A stretch of 64,000 nt of DNA from Branchiostoma floridae (lineage: Eukaryota > Chordata > Leptocardii > Amphioxiformes > Branchiostomatidae), in contig NC_049990.1 in the NCBI RefSeq assembly GCF_000003815.2, positions 17,252,532-17,316,531 of the forward strand, written 5' to 3'. How positions within the stretch are numbered: the first letter of the stretch is position 1; every line of letters starts with the position of its first letter. The position numbers were made by a program, and so were the translations under genes. The notes under the pieces are model-generated. The model had not been told where the DNA came from. It ran no database searches and saw only the letters and a program-made list of their open reading frames with translations. Below, piece by piece: positions 1-10,689 of the stretch.

Positions 1-623
1 TTAGATAATATTCCTGTGTTATGTCTCTCAAACACAATTGACCTAACACAATTGACGCAGTTACGAAAAATAATTGGAAAATACTTTTATTCATATTCTT
101 AGACACAAACCTTGCAGCCCGCATAAGGGAGCATTGTTGATGAAAAGAGACCTTACTTTGTGAATCTAAGATGCAAACAGACAATACAAAGTAACAAAAA
201 AACATTGTACACTTATTCTCAAACATTACCTTCTTGGTGGCAGTTCAGATAGAAATAAAGCATCGGTGATCAAGTAAGTAACGCCCATTCATGATTTTAA
301 AAACACAAGAAAGAAATTCAAAAGATTTTGCAATAGAGGGAAATTTCTTATTGATGACAAAAATATCTTCTTAAAACTTCGATTGAACAACATTAAAATC
401 AGCCCTCCAAAAAATGGTAAAAAAACTAGCTTCAATTTACGAAAGTTATTCATCCTTGTTTTCTTGCCATATTTAGAGCAATTTACAAACAATATTCATA
501 AACAGACGAAGGTGGAAAACTTGTTGATGGCATTGCTGCACCTACGGCCGGTGAGGCTATGGAACCGGTGAGGTGAGATTCACAATGAAGATAACAGAAA
601 GAAATGTTTTTCCACATGAAAGC
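1..623. other. AT-rich downstream flank of NHL gene A
   Basis: No coding region is supported here. Read on the minus strand this is the 3' side of gene A, whose stop codon lies at 624-626. An AATAAA-type polyadenylation hexamer on the minus strand (TTTATT on plus, 86-91) would give a 3' UTR of a little over 500 bases; this is inference. Short open frames on both strands have no domain or composition signal. Confidence 0.4.
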
Positions 624-1600
624 TCACGGATATATCATCTGGCGTGGAACGATGGTCACAGAGTTTTCGTCCGTCACCACCAACTGACCATCCGGACCCA
701 TAGCAATACCATACGGCTTAGGAATATTAACAACTGTACGAATGAACCCTCCATCGCGTTTAAACATGTCTACCCTTCTATTGCCGGTGTTTGCAACGAT
801 AATATGACCCAAATCACTCGTGCAGATTCCACTTGGATGATTTAACTGACCTTCATGCCATCCCCATTTTCCAAATTTCCTAAAGCACTCTCCTTGGGAA
901 TTGTACCCGTAAATAGTATGACCGTCTTGGTGCGAAAGATAAAAGTTCCCCTCCTTGTCATAAGTGACGTACCCTGTTAGATATGTTGCATTCTTTCCAA
1001 ACTGTTCACCCTGAGTGAAAGAACCATTTCCAGCTGCTGTAAAGACTAACATTTTATTCCAGGCAGCCAGGACAATCTTGCAATTGGGTACGTCGACGGC
1101 AATGCCCGAGCTCGGAACAAGTCCGGGAATGAGCCCCCATCCTGTTTCGAGCTTGGTTATTGGAAGCCCGCCAGGACTGTACTGTACTACGTAAGGACAC
1201 AGACCCATATACGTAGGCCTATCATTGTTATCACGATAAACATAAGCTTGCCCTAACACCCACAGATTACCGTTCACACCAATAGTAACATCTTGAGGCC
1301 CTATCAAAGTTTCCTTTTCAGAAGGAGATGTTGTTTCATTATCAGGAAGTAGAGTAAAGAAAAAGCGCAGATACGTCCCATCCAATCTGAAGACTAGGAT
1401 CCGTCTGTTCTTTTGATCAGTCACAAATATCTCCCTATCAGCAGACACAGCAACTCCCAAGTAGTTCATCGTAGGGTCACAGTTAAACATCTGCCTGTCA
1501 ACAGACACAGGCTTGGCCACTCCTAGATGATTCGGTCCTGGGCCTGGTCCAGACTCTGCAAAATCTATCCTCTTCAAAGTCGCCTGATGTTCGTACTTTC
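624..1600 (-). CDS. Gene A exon 4: NHL repeat propeller
   Basis: The acceptor is CTTACCGTAG just above 1600. The exon opens with two bases that complete a Gly codon. It encodes about 325 residues with repeated NHL blade signatures such as NYLGVAVSADREIFVTD, HPSGICTSDLGHIIVANTGN and KPYGIAMGPDGQLVVTDE, and ends with TGA. The whole propeller lies in one exon, as in gene C. The first blade is preceded by a Gly/Pro-rich stretch. Confidence 0.9.
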
Positions 1601-4600
1601 CTACGGTAAGCGACCAACATAATAAACGTAGATATTATATCTGTATTACAGTGTGCGTGTGCAAGTAGATAGTGGACATCACTAAACCTGCTCAAAGACT
1701 AACTACAGCGAGAGAGAGGCGAGCCTGGTGACAGTTTTAAACCACCACCCCCTACCCCTCCCATTTTTCAGGTAACGGAACTAGGTAGGAAGGCAAGGGG
1801 AGAGAAATAATTAAAAAATATCATCTTCACCTGTCTATCACATAAGAACGTGGCAAAGGAAATTCAGGCATATTTTTTAATCAATAATTACCCATACAAA
1901 ACTAAAAAAGGGCAACATCTGCGAGCAGTTACAGCACATTTTATGTATTTTCTCATAACAAAGACGGGCTGATTCAAAACTTCTTGCAAAATTGATCATT
2001 TCAACTTTGTATCCAAAATTGTATCAAAGATCAGTATCTTCAACATCTCTTTTAAGAACAAATCTTTTCAAAGACAATCCTGACCATGATAAACTACTCC
2101 AAAACACAGTTTTTGCCATAAAAAAGGGGAGACATTTGAAATGACTGGAAACTGAATTGTTTTAACCGAAACTATCAAAATCTCTGTGTACAGGGGTGCC
2201 TAAGCATTTGCACGAACCTTATGAGATTTGTACGAAAATCTCACATGTTTTTAAATACGTCTTCGTCATGGTATATGTCCATTCAATACATAAAATAAAA
2301 TTAAAAAAAATTAATATCACGGGTAGAAACGATCAAAAACACGCCTTCTCCCAACGTAGTGGTGGCACCGATTTGCATAAGGCTCGTGCAAATCACATAA
2401 GGTTCTTGCACATCACATAGTTATTCGTGTGATTTTTATAAGGTTCGTACGATTTCGCATAGCGATTCGTGTGTATCACATAAGATTCGTACGAATCTCA
2501 TAAGGTTCGTGCAAGGACTTAGGCACCCCTGGTGTTGAAAACCCGTTGACATTGCAACGCGCTAAATATTTCAGCATTAGGCCATGTTGATTTGATTATA
2601 TGGATGACATCCGCGCTCGCACCAATCTTCGGCCGTTTCCAAAAAAAAAAAAAGTTTTCGACCTCACAATAAATTGTGCAAATCAGCTGTAAAACGAGCA
2701 CAAATATTCTGTAGATCGAAAAAAGTATCAGAAAGCAGATAACTAATCATAGTCTAATGCCATAGAATGCCAAAATAAATCTAAAGTCAAAGAATAAGAT
2801 GTGAAAGGACAGAAAGAAAAAAATCTACTGTTGGTAGGGGGAGGTACCAGTACAGAAAATTCAGGTCCCGTTCAGGTCCAGAGGATCATTTTCAGGTCCG
2901 GATCTGAACCTGGACCTGATTGTCTGTGGAAACTTGAGAACTGGCAATACTGTAAATGCATTTAAGTTCGCGGGGATTTAATTTCGCGGTAGCGGGGAAA
3001 ATGACTTTTCGCGGTGGATTTAATTTCGCGGTAACACCATCGACTGCGATCTAATACCTTTATAGAAAAATGTTCGCGGTGGATTTAAGTTCGCGGTAAA
3101 GTGGTCGCCGCGAAAACCGCGAACATTAATCCACCGTGAACATTTCTGCATTTACAGTACTCAAAACAATGGTAATTGGTCAGTTTTGCTACAAAGGAAT
3201 CTGTTTGGTGGATTATTGGACTCCCACTGACATTTAAAAATTCCATCTGCAAGTAAAGGCTAACTGTCTCTGTACCTTTGACTGTAGAAACTTGGTATAA
3301 TTGACTATAAACTCGACTATCAACTTGACTTCCTCTTGTTGTCTTCTTGGCACCCGGTAAGACCCCAAATGCCTGCTGACATAGTGTGTCCATTTTGTAA
3401 TTGGCGAAATTTTTTTCGGATCATTTTCAGGTCCGGATCTAAAATCAACATGGCCTAAGTCTTTTCTGACAAGTGCAATTTTTTTTAACGTCATATAGCG
3501 TCATTTTTTTCAGACATTCAGTTTTGCGTATTTCATGATAAGGCCATGTTGATTTGATTATATGGATGACATCTTCTGGCAACTCCATAACTGATGCGAG
3601 CGAGCGAATAAAAAAAAGTTTGACCCCCCCCCCCCCAAAAAAAAATGTTGCCTCCAGTATGAAATCAAAGTGGCCAGGAAGGTTTAACATAGGACTAAAC
3701 ACACATAGTATGGTATACTAACAGTTAGGTGTAGGGACCAGTACATCATACGGGTGCAAGACATTTTTTTTCTTCTTGGACCAATAAAAAAAAACAGACC
3801 TGGAAAAAAATCAGAGGAACAGGTTTCGCCAATTACAAAATGGACAAGCTATGTCGGCAGGCATTTGGGGTCTTACCGGGGGCCAAGAAGACAACAAGAG
3901 GAAGTCAAGTAGAGTTTATAGTCAATTGTACCAAGTTTCTACAGTCAAAGGTACAGAGACAGTTAGCCTTTATTACTTGGAGATGGGATTTTTAAATGCC
4001 AGTGGGAGTCCAATAATCCACCAAACAGATTCCTTTGTAGCAAAACTGACCAATTACCATTGTTTTGGGTATTGCCAGTTCTCAAGTTTCCACAGACAAT
4101 CAGGTCCAGGTTCAGATCCGGACCTGAAAATGATCCTCTGGACCTGAACGGGACCTGAATTTTCTGTACTGGTACCTCCCCCTACCAACAGTAGATTTTT
4201 TCTTTCTGTCCTTCACATCTTATTCTTTGACTTTAGATTTATTTTGGCATTCTATGGCATTAGACTATGATTTTTTTTTTTTTTATATATAACTTTTTAT
4301 TGATTTTTCAAACACAAGATACACATATCATACATAGAGCGATAATACTGAAAGTACATGTAGGACACAAAAGATAAATAAAACCAGAAAACAATGAGGA
4401 TAACTTTCAGACTATGACAGACATTAGACTATGATTAGTTATCTGTTTTCTGATACTTTTTTTTTCAATCTACAGAATATTTGTGCTCATTTTACAGCTG
4501 ATTTGCACAATTTATTGTGAGGTCAAAAACTACTTTTTTTTGGAAACGGCCGAAGATTGGTGCGAGCGCGGATGTCATCCATATAATCAAATCAACATGG

Positions 4601-7600
4601 CCTTAGGAGAAAGGAAAAAGGAAACGTATCAAAAAGGGATATTTCTTCCTCCCTACTATATCCGGATATCCATGCAGCAGAGGGAATAAGGTAAAAAAAT
4701 GTACCTTGTGTTATGATCAAGGGTGATGCCGCTGTTGGAATTGATGTCCCCAAGGAGGCGTTGACGGATGTGTTATTAAAAGAGCTTACCTGTAGAAACA
4801 TTACATACTGCCCTTCTTTGATATAAAGACAGCCAAAAGAATCCTGACAGTGCCCTTTAAGCTATTGAATGAAATGACAATCTATAAACATGCATGACAT
4901 AATCTGCTATTTTAAATAGTTGGGTACCCAATAGCTAGAATTGGCATATCGGCAGATTAAACGAGCTTCCTTGTGGATATATATCACTATATAATAACAT
5001 TTTGATACTGTTTTTTTTTTTAAATATTTTGGACGTTCCATTATATGCATTTCAGTTTTTTCTAACGTTCAAGAAATGGTATGTACAGAACAGCCATGTT
5101 TTGTCATATAAAAAAGACGTGATGTACATACATCAACATTATGCACTATTATGAATCACACTAGGCATCATAAGATCAATCAATGCACATGTCCTGCCAG
5201 AACTACAACAGGTACGGTTATCAGGGTCGGTTGTAGTGTTTGGTTTGGTTTGGTTTGGTTATACAGATCTCCATTAGTGACTGATATGTCACTATTCTTC
5301 CTGGAGTCCAGGTGATTTGTGGAGAATCACCAATTCTAGACGGAAGGATTTGCACCATCTCACACCGCGCCATCGCACGTGTGGGAGTTCTTCAACGTGC
5401 CTGGGGTATGGCTCTCCCCAGACACGGGACCTCCATTTAACGTCCGATCCGAGGGACGGCCCTAGCCGAAGCTAGGTACTCATTTTCACCTGACTAAAGT
5501 GCCTTTCCCAAGGCCACAGGATAGGTGACTCGGCAGTGTTTAGAATCAGTGTCACCTTCACATATTTTTGTTGCCTTGGTCGCCTCAGCCAGGAATACCA
5601 CGGTTAAATGGTTCAATAAATGGTTCAATGGGTGGAACTACTACTCCATGAAAGACCAACGGGTAATGCCCTTCATGGTCATCATATTAAGTCTACGCTC
5701 TTTGCTCACAATGTCACAAATTATATATATCACAAATGCATCACAGAGGGCACAAAAATGAACTTATTTTGTCTTAACGGATCCGCAGTTCAATGGTTTC
5801 ATGGTTTAAAGATTCAAAGGCTCAATGGATGGGCCAACTATCCCATTAGAAACCAACCCGCAATGTCCATTGTGGTCAGCGTAGTGGATATACGCTCTTT
5901 ACTCACTATGTTTATCATCAATATATCACGAATTGCACAGAAAAGGAACTATTCATTAATATCAAACGAAATGTATTTAATGATAGTGCACGGTCAATGT
6001 ATGCAAAATGTAAATAAGAATTTTTATTGTGGCAATATTTATCTGGCAAATATTTGTATAAAACATGGCCGTTTTGAATTAGTTTACATCATTGTATGAT
6101 GCAATGCAGGGCAATGATTTGTATAAGCTTATGTATTAAGAACAGATAATAAATCACACTGACCTTAGACATTTCAGTAGAATCGATCTTTTTTGTCCTG
6201 CTAGAACTACAGCAGGCGACGTGATCAGGATAGGCGGTAGTGTTAAGAGTCTGTGTCACCTTTACAAGAAACATTGTTACGTTTGTAGTCAAAAAAGATA
6301 TTTATGTATATTGCTTATCTGACATTTAACCCTCAAACCACCGTACCTTTTTTGTGACGTAGGTTACCGTATGGGGTCAAAACTGACCCCATAACGTTGT
6401 GTACAAATACAGTGTTTTGGGTGACTCTTTTTGTGATTTTTATATATGTATAGCTTCATTAATCTATGTGGAACAGTTTGACATGATTAGGTGAGAATAA
6501 TTCTAGCTCATTTTAATGATTCATGCAAAAGATCATGCGGACCACATTTTGCACTAACGCTATTCAGTCCGGGTAATGTTTTTTTAATGCCTGCACCAAC
6601 TTCAAAGTCACATAGCCCCTGAAAAGCTTATGCTAGGGCTACCAAACTTGGTCCCTTTTGAGAAAATGTTGATATCAAGCAATTTAAATGAATTCAAAAA
6701 TGTTCATCATTTTTCATGTTACCATGGCAACGGAATTCTGACAGGCATATTTATTACGCAATTTTCTCATTTTGGCTTAAACATTCAAGTTTTAAGGTTT
6801 TCTTGGCAAACCACACTTGTTCATGACATCTAATAAAATTCAACGTAAATTTAATGATTCAATATTCATAATTTATGCTAATTTGATGACGTAATCAGTC
6901 AAAAACCAAGATGATGCACGTGGCCAATTTAAGCTAAATTACGTCATGGCGTCGTCATATAAAATGAAAAACTTGTTACCATAATTTCGTTGCACATGTA
7001 CATCATTCTCTAGAAATTTCGTGATCATACGATAAGTAGTTTAAACGTGGGTTCCAGAAGTTTGTGGGGTCAGTTTTGACCCCACTGGACCATACATTAA
7101 CTTTCTACGATAACTTAACAATGAGCCAATCTTGGTAAAAACGTATAAGAAATTATAAGACAGATACACAAACAAACTCATAGAATGAAATTTGTTTTTC
7201 AACCAGAAATGTCATAATGGCACATATGATATACGTCTGTGGTCAGTTTTGACCCCATACGGTGGTTTGAGGGTTAAGATATTAGGAAGGGCAATAGCAA
7301 AATCGACAAATCATATGAAACATAATTGAGTTTGATAGAAACACTATGTACATACAAATTTGCAACAGGATGCACACAGACACCAAAAATATACCATATA
7401 CTCAATGTGCAATGGAATTCTGGAGTAACAAATAGACTATCCACATACTTTAACGATTAGGGGAGACCGTAGTGTAAGAAAGCGTACCAACAGACTACGC
7501 TGACCGCTCAAGTAGAACACTGCGACAATCGACCCGACAATGATCAGTGACCCCAGGAGAGCAGCTGCCAACGGAGCGAATTTAACGCACAGTCCTCGAA

Positions 7601-8924
7601 GATTTCTCCCTAAAAATACGCAGACATAAGCAAATTCTAAGACATTGCAGAAATGTAATGTGTACTTAGCTGGGTACAATTTGTAACATGCAATAGAAGA
7701 GTTTTTTTTAAACGGGCGTTGTTTGTATGTTTTAAGGCAATCATTTCTGTAGGCTGGATAAAGTTGATGATCTTAGATATCTTTTATGTGTGTATACGAA
7801 ATCATTAGTACAGACCCAGTCTTAATTGTACACGGCATACTACACATGTGTACCAGGATACATCAGGGCTAGCTCCTACTGGATGATAATGTAAATCGTG
7901 GGGTGAGTCTTGGAAAGGTGCACCACGGATTTCAGAACCTTTTATTCATTTTTGACATACCCAATAATATTGCCATTGCTTTGATACCTTTAACAGATGC
8001 TAAAATTAATCATTGACATTGTATACAATACTATACACACACACACACAAACATTCATATATATGTATAGATAGAAAGATAGATAGATATGCAGATAGAT
8101 AGATAGATAGAAAAACATTCTTTGAAAGGTTATACCTACTTTGTGAAGATAAGTAGCTATTTTATCTTACCACAAACCGCTCGTTGTTTTCGGACGTTCT
8201 TGTCTTTCACGTCATAGTCTTTTGCGTCAGGGATCGGGGCGATCCTCCTCTCAGACATGTTCATTTGTGCGTCTTCTGAAGTTGTTTCGGTATCAAACAT
8301 GTCGTCCTGACACACGGCGTAAGGTTCAATAGTGTCATTACAAAGGGTAACATCGCCCTCAACTGCTGTTGTATTTGTGTAACTGTTACGATCATCGTCT
8401 CGCTGGTACCTTACGGCATATGGTTGGATACGACGAGGGCCCTCGTTGTCCGCCTGAAGGTTTTTCCCGTACATTTGATTCCGTTTCTTTGGATACGGTG
8501 CGTTATAGTTCTGGTTTTTCTCTGCATTCCGTATATTTGGTGAGTTTAAAGTAGTAGGATCCGGATAAAGAGGGTTTTTGGGAATCTGATTGTCGTGCAT
8601 GTTAGGGTTATCTCTGACACATGTTGTAGTGTCTTCATCATCGCTGTGTGATCCTTCCACATTAACCTCAATATACTTAATGCAACAGGAAGATGTTTTC
8701 GCTTCTTCACAGGCTTCATTGCATGTTGCCTCTCCCAAGGGCTTCTTGAAAAATGTGATGTCATCTTGGATCATGTCTTCAGCTGAAGAACGCACAAAAT
8801 CAAAGTCGCTAGGTGCTTGCTCTGTTCCAGTGTTTGAATTCAAACTTGCTTGGATCAAACTGCCTTTCCGTGAATCTTCTTCTGACATCCTTGATGAAAT
8901 GTTTGGGGCATTTTCTTCAGTCAT
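624..8924 (-). CDS. Gene A: single-pass membrane protein with C-terminal NHL beta-propeller (4 exons, 645 aa)
   Basis: Exons in order are 8171-8924, 7488-7609, 4705-4789 and 624-1600 (754+122+85+977 = 1938 nt, open and in frame). The ATG is at 8924-8922. Residues 1-251 are hydrophilic and acidic, with the motifs IQPYAVRYQ and IEPYAV. A membrane segment follows at about 263-285, then a Ser/Thr stalk at 293-320 with N-glycosylation sequons, then NHL repeats from about 321 to the end. There is no N-terminal signal peptide, so a type II topology with the propeller outside is likely. NHL propellers bind proteins or RNA; the ligand is unknown. Introns hold several mobile elements, including a 2-kb palindrome about 100 bp from exon 3. 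Gene C has the same exon plan and phases. No transcript evidence was available. Confidence 0.85.
2191..2531. mobile_element. 341-bp MITE with CAGGGGTGCCTAAG inverted ends
   Basis: The left end CAGGGGTGCCTAAG continues into a GCACGAACCTTATGAGATT-like stretch that recurs inverted at the right end (2487-2531), so arms of about 45 bp pair with few mismatches. The interior has several degenerate copies of a CATAAGGTTCGTGC-like unit. It lies in gene A intron 3 and codes for nothing. The superfamily is not decided because no clear target duplication is visible. Confidence 0.7.
2950..3157. mobile_element. TA-flanked MITE inside the left palindrome arm
   Basis: The 208-bp insert has ends CTGTAAATGCA / TGCATTTACAG and internal TTCGCGG repeats, flanked by TA on both sides (2948-2949, 3158-3159). 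The right palindrome arm (around 4058-4082) shows the same site without the insert, which fixes the boundaries. A TA duplication suggests Tc1/mariner-type mobilisation. Confidence 0.8.
4271..4421 (-). mobile_element. Short retroposon (SINE-like) with 13-bp target duplication
   Basis: The insert begins with about 14 T on plus (a poly-A tail read on minus) and is flanked by the direct repeat CATTAGACTATGA at 4258-4270 and 4422-4434. The left palindrome arm has a single copy of this site and no insert. Poly-A tail plus a 13-bp duplication points to LINE-machinery insertion. It has no recognisable tRNA head and may be 5'-truncated. Confidence 0.75.
4705..4789 (-). CDS. Gene A exon 3: short Ser/Thr stalk exon
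   Basis: The 85-nt exon has acceptor TTTCTACAG and donor GTACAT. It reads VSSFNNTSVNASLGTSIP then a short hydrophobic tail ending ITQ. Its start phase (0), end phase (1), opening residues VSS and final Q match the gene C stalk exon at 43057-43150, and its last base joins the NHL exon to form Gly. Two sequons (NNT, NAS) fit an extracellular stalk. It is easy to miss because the flanks are transposon-rich. Confidence 0.75.
5190..6265. repeat. Diverged local duplication around the SINE
   Basis: GTCCTGCCAGAACTACAACA at about 5191 recurs, altered, near 6197. A unit containing GGTTCAATGG, CCATTAG/CCATGAA and ACGCTCTTTGCTCAC-like sequence recurs at about 5605-5775 and 5790-5960. The open frames across this stretch follow the repeat and have no domain signal, so I call it non-coding duplication. 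Confidence 0.5.
5241..5534 (-). mobile_element. 5'-truncated tRNA-type SINE with AGTGTT target duplication
   Basis: The body shares long stretches with the SINE at 22835-23327, including TATGGCTCTCCCCA, GGGACCTCCATTTAACGTCC and TTTCCCAAGG. The tail is a (TTTGG)n run at the low-coordinate end, so the element reads on minus. AGTGTT flanks it (5235-5240 and 5535-5540). A related stretch at 6197-6265 keeps the unoccupied site. The tRNA-like head is missing. Confidence 0.7.
6330..7273. mobile_element. piggyBac-type MITE
   Basis: The 944-bp element has termini CCCTCAAACCACCGTA and its reverse complement, immediately flanked by TTAA on both sides (6326-6329, 7274-7277). CCCT ends and a TTAA duplication are the piggyBac signature. 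Subterminal copies of GGGGTCAAAACTGACCCC recur near both ends. There is no transposase frame, so it is non-autonomous. It lies in gene A intron 2. Confidence 0.85.
7488..7609 (-). CDS. Gene A exon 2: transmembrane segment
   Basis: The acceptor is ATTTTTAG and the donor GTACGC. The exon encodes 40 residues after a split Gly codon. A basic stretch (RNLRGLCVKF) comes before about 22 hydrophobic residues (PLAAALLGSLIIVGSIVAVF). The positive charge on the N-terminal side supports a cytosolic N terminus. Confidence 0.85.
8036..8112. repeat. CA and GATA microsatellites
   Basis: A short (CA)n tract is followed by imperfect (GATA)n between gene A exons 1 and 2. Simple sequence with no other role seen. 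Confidence 0.9.
8171..8924 (-). CDS. Gene A exon 1: hydrophilic N-terminal region
   Basis: Starts at the ATG reading MTEENAPNISSRMSEEDSRK and ends KQRAVC plus the first base of Gly at donor GTAAGA. It is rich in Asn, Asp, Pro and Tyr and probably disordered. Two copies of a PYAV motif followed by acidic residues could be tyrosine-based sorting or phosphorylation sites in a cytoplasmic tail; that is inference. Its 754-nt length equals that of gene C exon 1, although the sequences differ. Confidence 0.85.
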
Positions 8925-9880
8925 TTCTTAGCCAAATGTGGTCATGCCAGCACAAGTGAATCTGAAGAAATGTAGCGCCCTGTCCAGAGTATGTTGCCAG
9001 GTTGTCACTCTTCAGTTCTTTTCTTCGGCTTGTTCTTTCCATGCATTAATAATTTCAGTCTGAACTTTTGAATGCTTTTCTTCTAGAAAGAAACTTTAAA
9101 CATCGACTGAAGACTATACTGGATTAAGCTTTGCAGTGTGTGCGTGCATGTTTATATATTTTTCTTTCATTTCATTTTTCCTTTTGTGCATTGATCCTCT
9201 GATGATGTTTAAACATAGGAAAACATAGAAGTCGACAGAAATCGTTTCTTTTAACCCGGGGTAGAAAGATGCATGTTCTGCTGTTGATTGTCTACCTTCG
9301 TTGAGTCTTTACATTAAATATTACCAGTATTTTTCCTCTGAAAGGTATCGTAGGATTTGCCCTTAGCTGAATGTGTCTAGCCCTACAAGCCCCCTCAAAA
9401 TCCCACATCTGCAATGTGTAGAATGACTTTGAGATGATTTTGCACATGAAATAAAGTCAACTTAGTATGGTACGATGGTTCAGAAAAACATATTTTGTTT
9501 GCTTTTTCATATTCTGATAAGAAACGTTTGAGCACAGAGCAAACGCATGGAAACGATTTTGTAGCAAAGTTTTATGCTCATTTGAGCGTAGGAGGTCTAA
9601 ATCCTGGGCTTGAATCTGTCTGTCAGGCACATGATCATCCATGGCCCTTTGTAGCTCTTTAGTATCTCACAGGCTTGTGTCTTTTTGTAAGTTGTTACAA
9701 TAGGTAACTCTGGGTCTTCCATACCTCATTTTTTACTACCTCTTCACCTTTAGTAGTAGGCTCCCAAAGTACAAGATGGTGTGCAGGGATTTCGAGGTTT
9801 CTAACACAATATAACCAGCCATTTTCATTCTACGATGTTGTATTTTCTTTGTGACATAAGGCAGATCATGGTACACATTT

Positions 9881-9970
9881 CACAAGAAAATAGATCAGCT
9901 TATCTGGCAGAATTAATTGAAAATTGTTAGAATCGAATCTCTTTAACCAATGTGCATGTGATCAATTGTT
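9881..9970 (-). promoter_or_regulatory. 5' block shared by the NHL gene units (gene A copy)
   Basis: Lies about 1 kb upstream of the gene A start codon. It contains AGAAAATAG, CAGCTTATC, AGAATC and CATGTGATCAATTG in the same order as 48408-48535 (upstream of gene C) and, more diverged, 40411-40541 (upstream of an NHL-family relic). Conservation in three flanks suggests a leader exon or promoter carried along in tandem duplication. Its function is inferred. Confidence 0.5.
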
Positions 9971-10448
9971 TCTGCTTTAATTTCTTTGTATTCCATCGTT
10001 TCTGACTTTAAAGTCAAAACTGACAAGGACCATTGCAAGTTTTCCATCTTTATATGTTGTATTATTGATAGATGGACCAGATGCCAATTTTACATTGTAC
10101 GACTTTTAGAGCATATAATAAAACCTACATGTACAGATGGTGCAGTTAAACATTGATTCCGAATCCTACACCATGTATCGAGTGCAGATAGAGTGCGATT
10201 TACAATTTTGTTTTCCTCTACAATTCAGAGAATCACTATGTCCAGTAATATTACACATACAGGCAAAATGAATCATACCTATGGGCTGAAACTTTGTTTG
10301 ACCCCTGGTAAATTTTATGAAAATCGCACTAGGGGTTATATTCGGCCTGTTTTTCATTAGAATAATTGAATTTCTGACATAATTCCTTGGAGATGACGAA
10401 CTAAGTAGTACTACGTCTTTGAATCAAATGAATTTAGAAAAAAAACTT

Positions 10449-10668
10449 AGTGCTATAGATATTTACTCTCTCATCGTCTCAATCAGTCAGCACCAGCTGT
10501 CATTCTCTTCCTACAGCAAGACGATATATTATCCTTAGTTGATGACCATGTAGCAAACAAAGTGTCTGCGAGTTGTAAACGAGTTGTAAGCCTGGGCACA
10601 TGACCATTCGCACCAATTCACTTCATCTGCCACCGAGATATGTCTAGAAATGTCAGGTCAGATAATAA
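10449..10668 (-). pseudogene. Decayed 3' end of a third NHL propeller gene
   Basis: This stretch aligns along its length with the gene C C-terminal coding region (42019-42235). Both share AGTGCTRTAGAT at the stop end, CACCAGCTGTC, TCCTACAGCAA, AGTTGTAAAC and CTGCCACCGAGATATG-like sequence. Indels and stops break the frame. It sits head-to-tail 5' of gene A, where the end of an upstream tandem copy would be expected. Confidence 0.7.
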
Positions 10669-10689
10669 GGGGTATGTACTAAACTACCC

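Larger units (their letters stand above)
2580..4602. mobile_element. 2.0-kb palindromic foldback element, PIF/Harbinger-like
   Basis: The arms (2580 to about 3417, and about 3830-4602) are near-perfect inverted copies, with a divergent centre at about 3418-3829. The termini begin GGCCATGTTGATTTGATTAT. The element is flanked by TTA at 2577-2579 and 4603-4605, a 3-bp direct repeat typical of PIF/Harbinger insertion (TWA). The centre holds a further related end at about 3540. No transposase is present, so it is non-autonomous. Related copies lie at 15192-15650 and 32435-32750. Each arm carries one private insertion absent from the other. Confidence 0.8.

Noticed and set aside
7437-7487. Extension of the gene A membrane exon to a stop
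   Set aside because: Donor GTACGC at 7482-7487 gives the same phase-0 exit as the gene C membrane exon; reading on ends quickly in non-family sequence.
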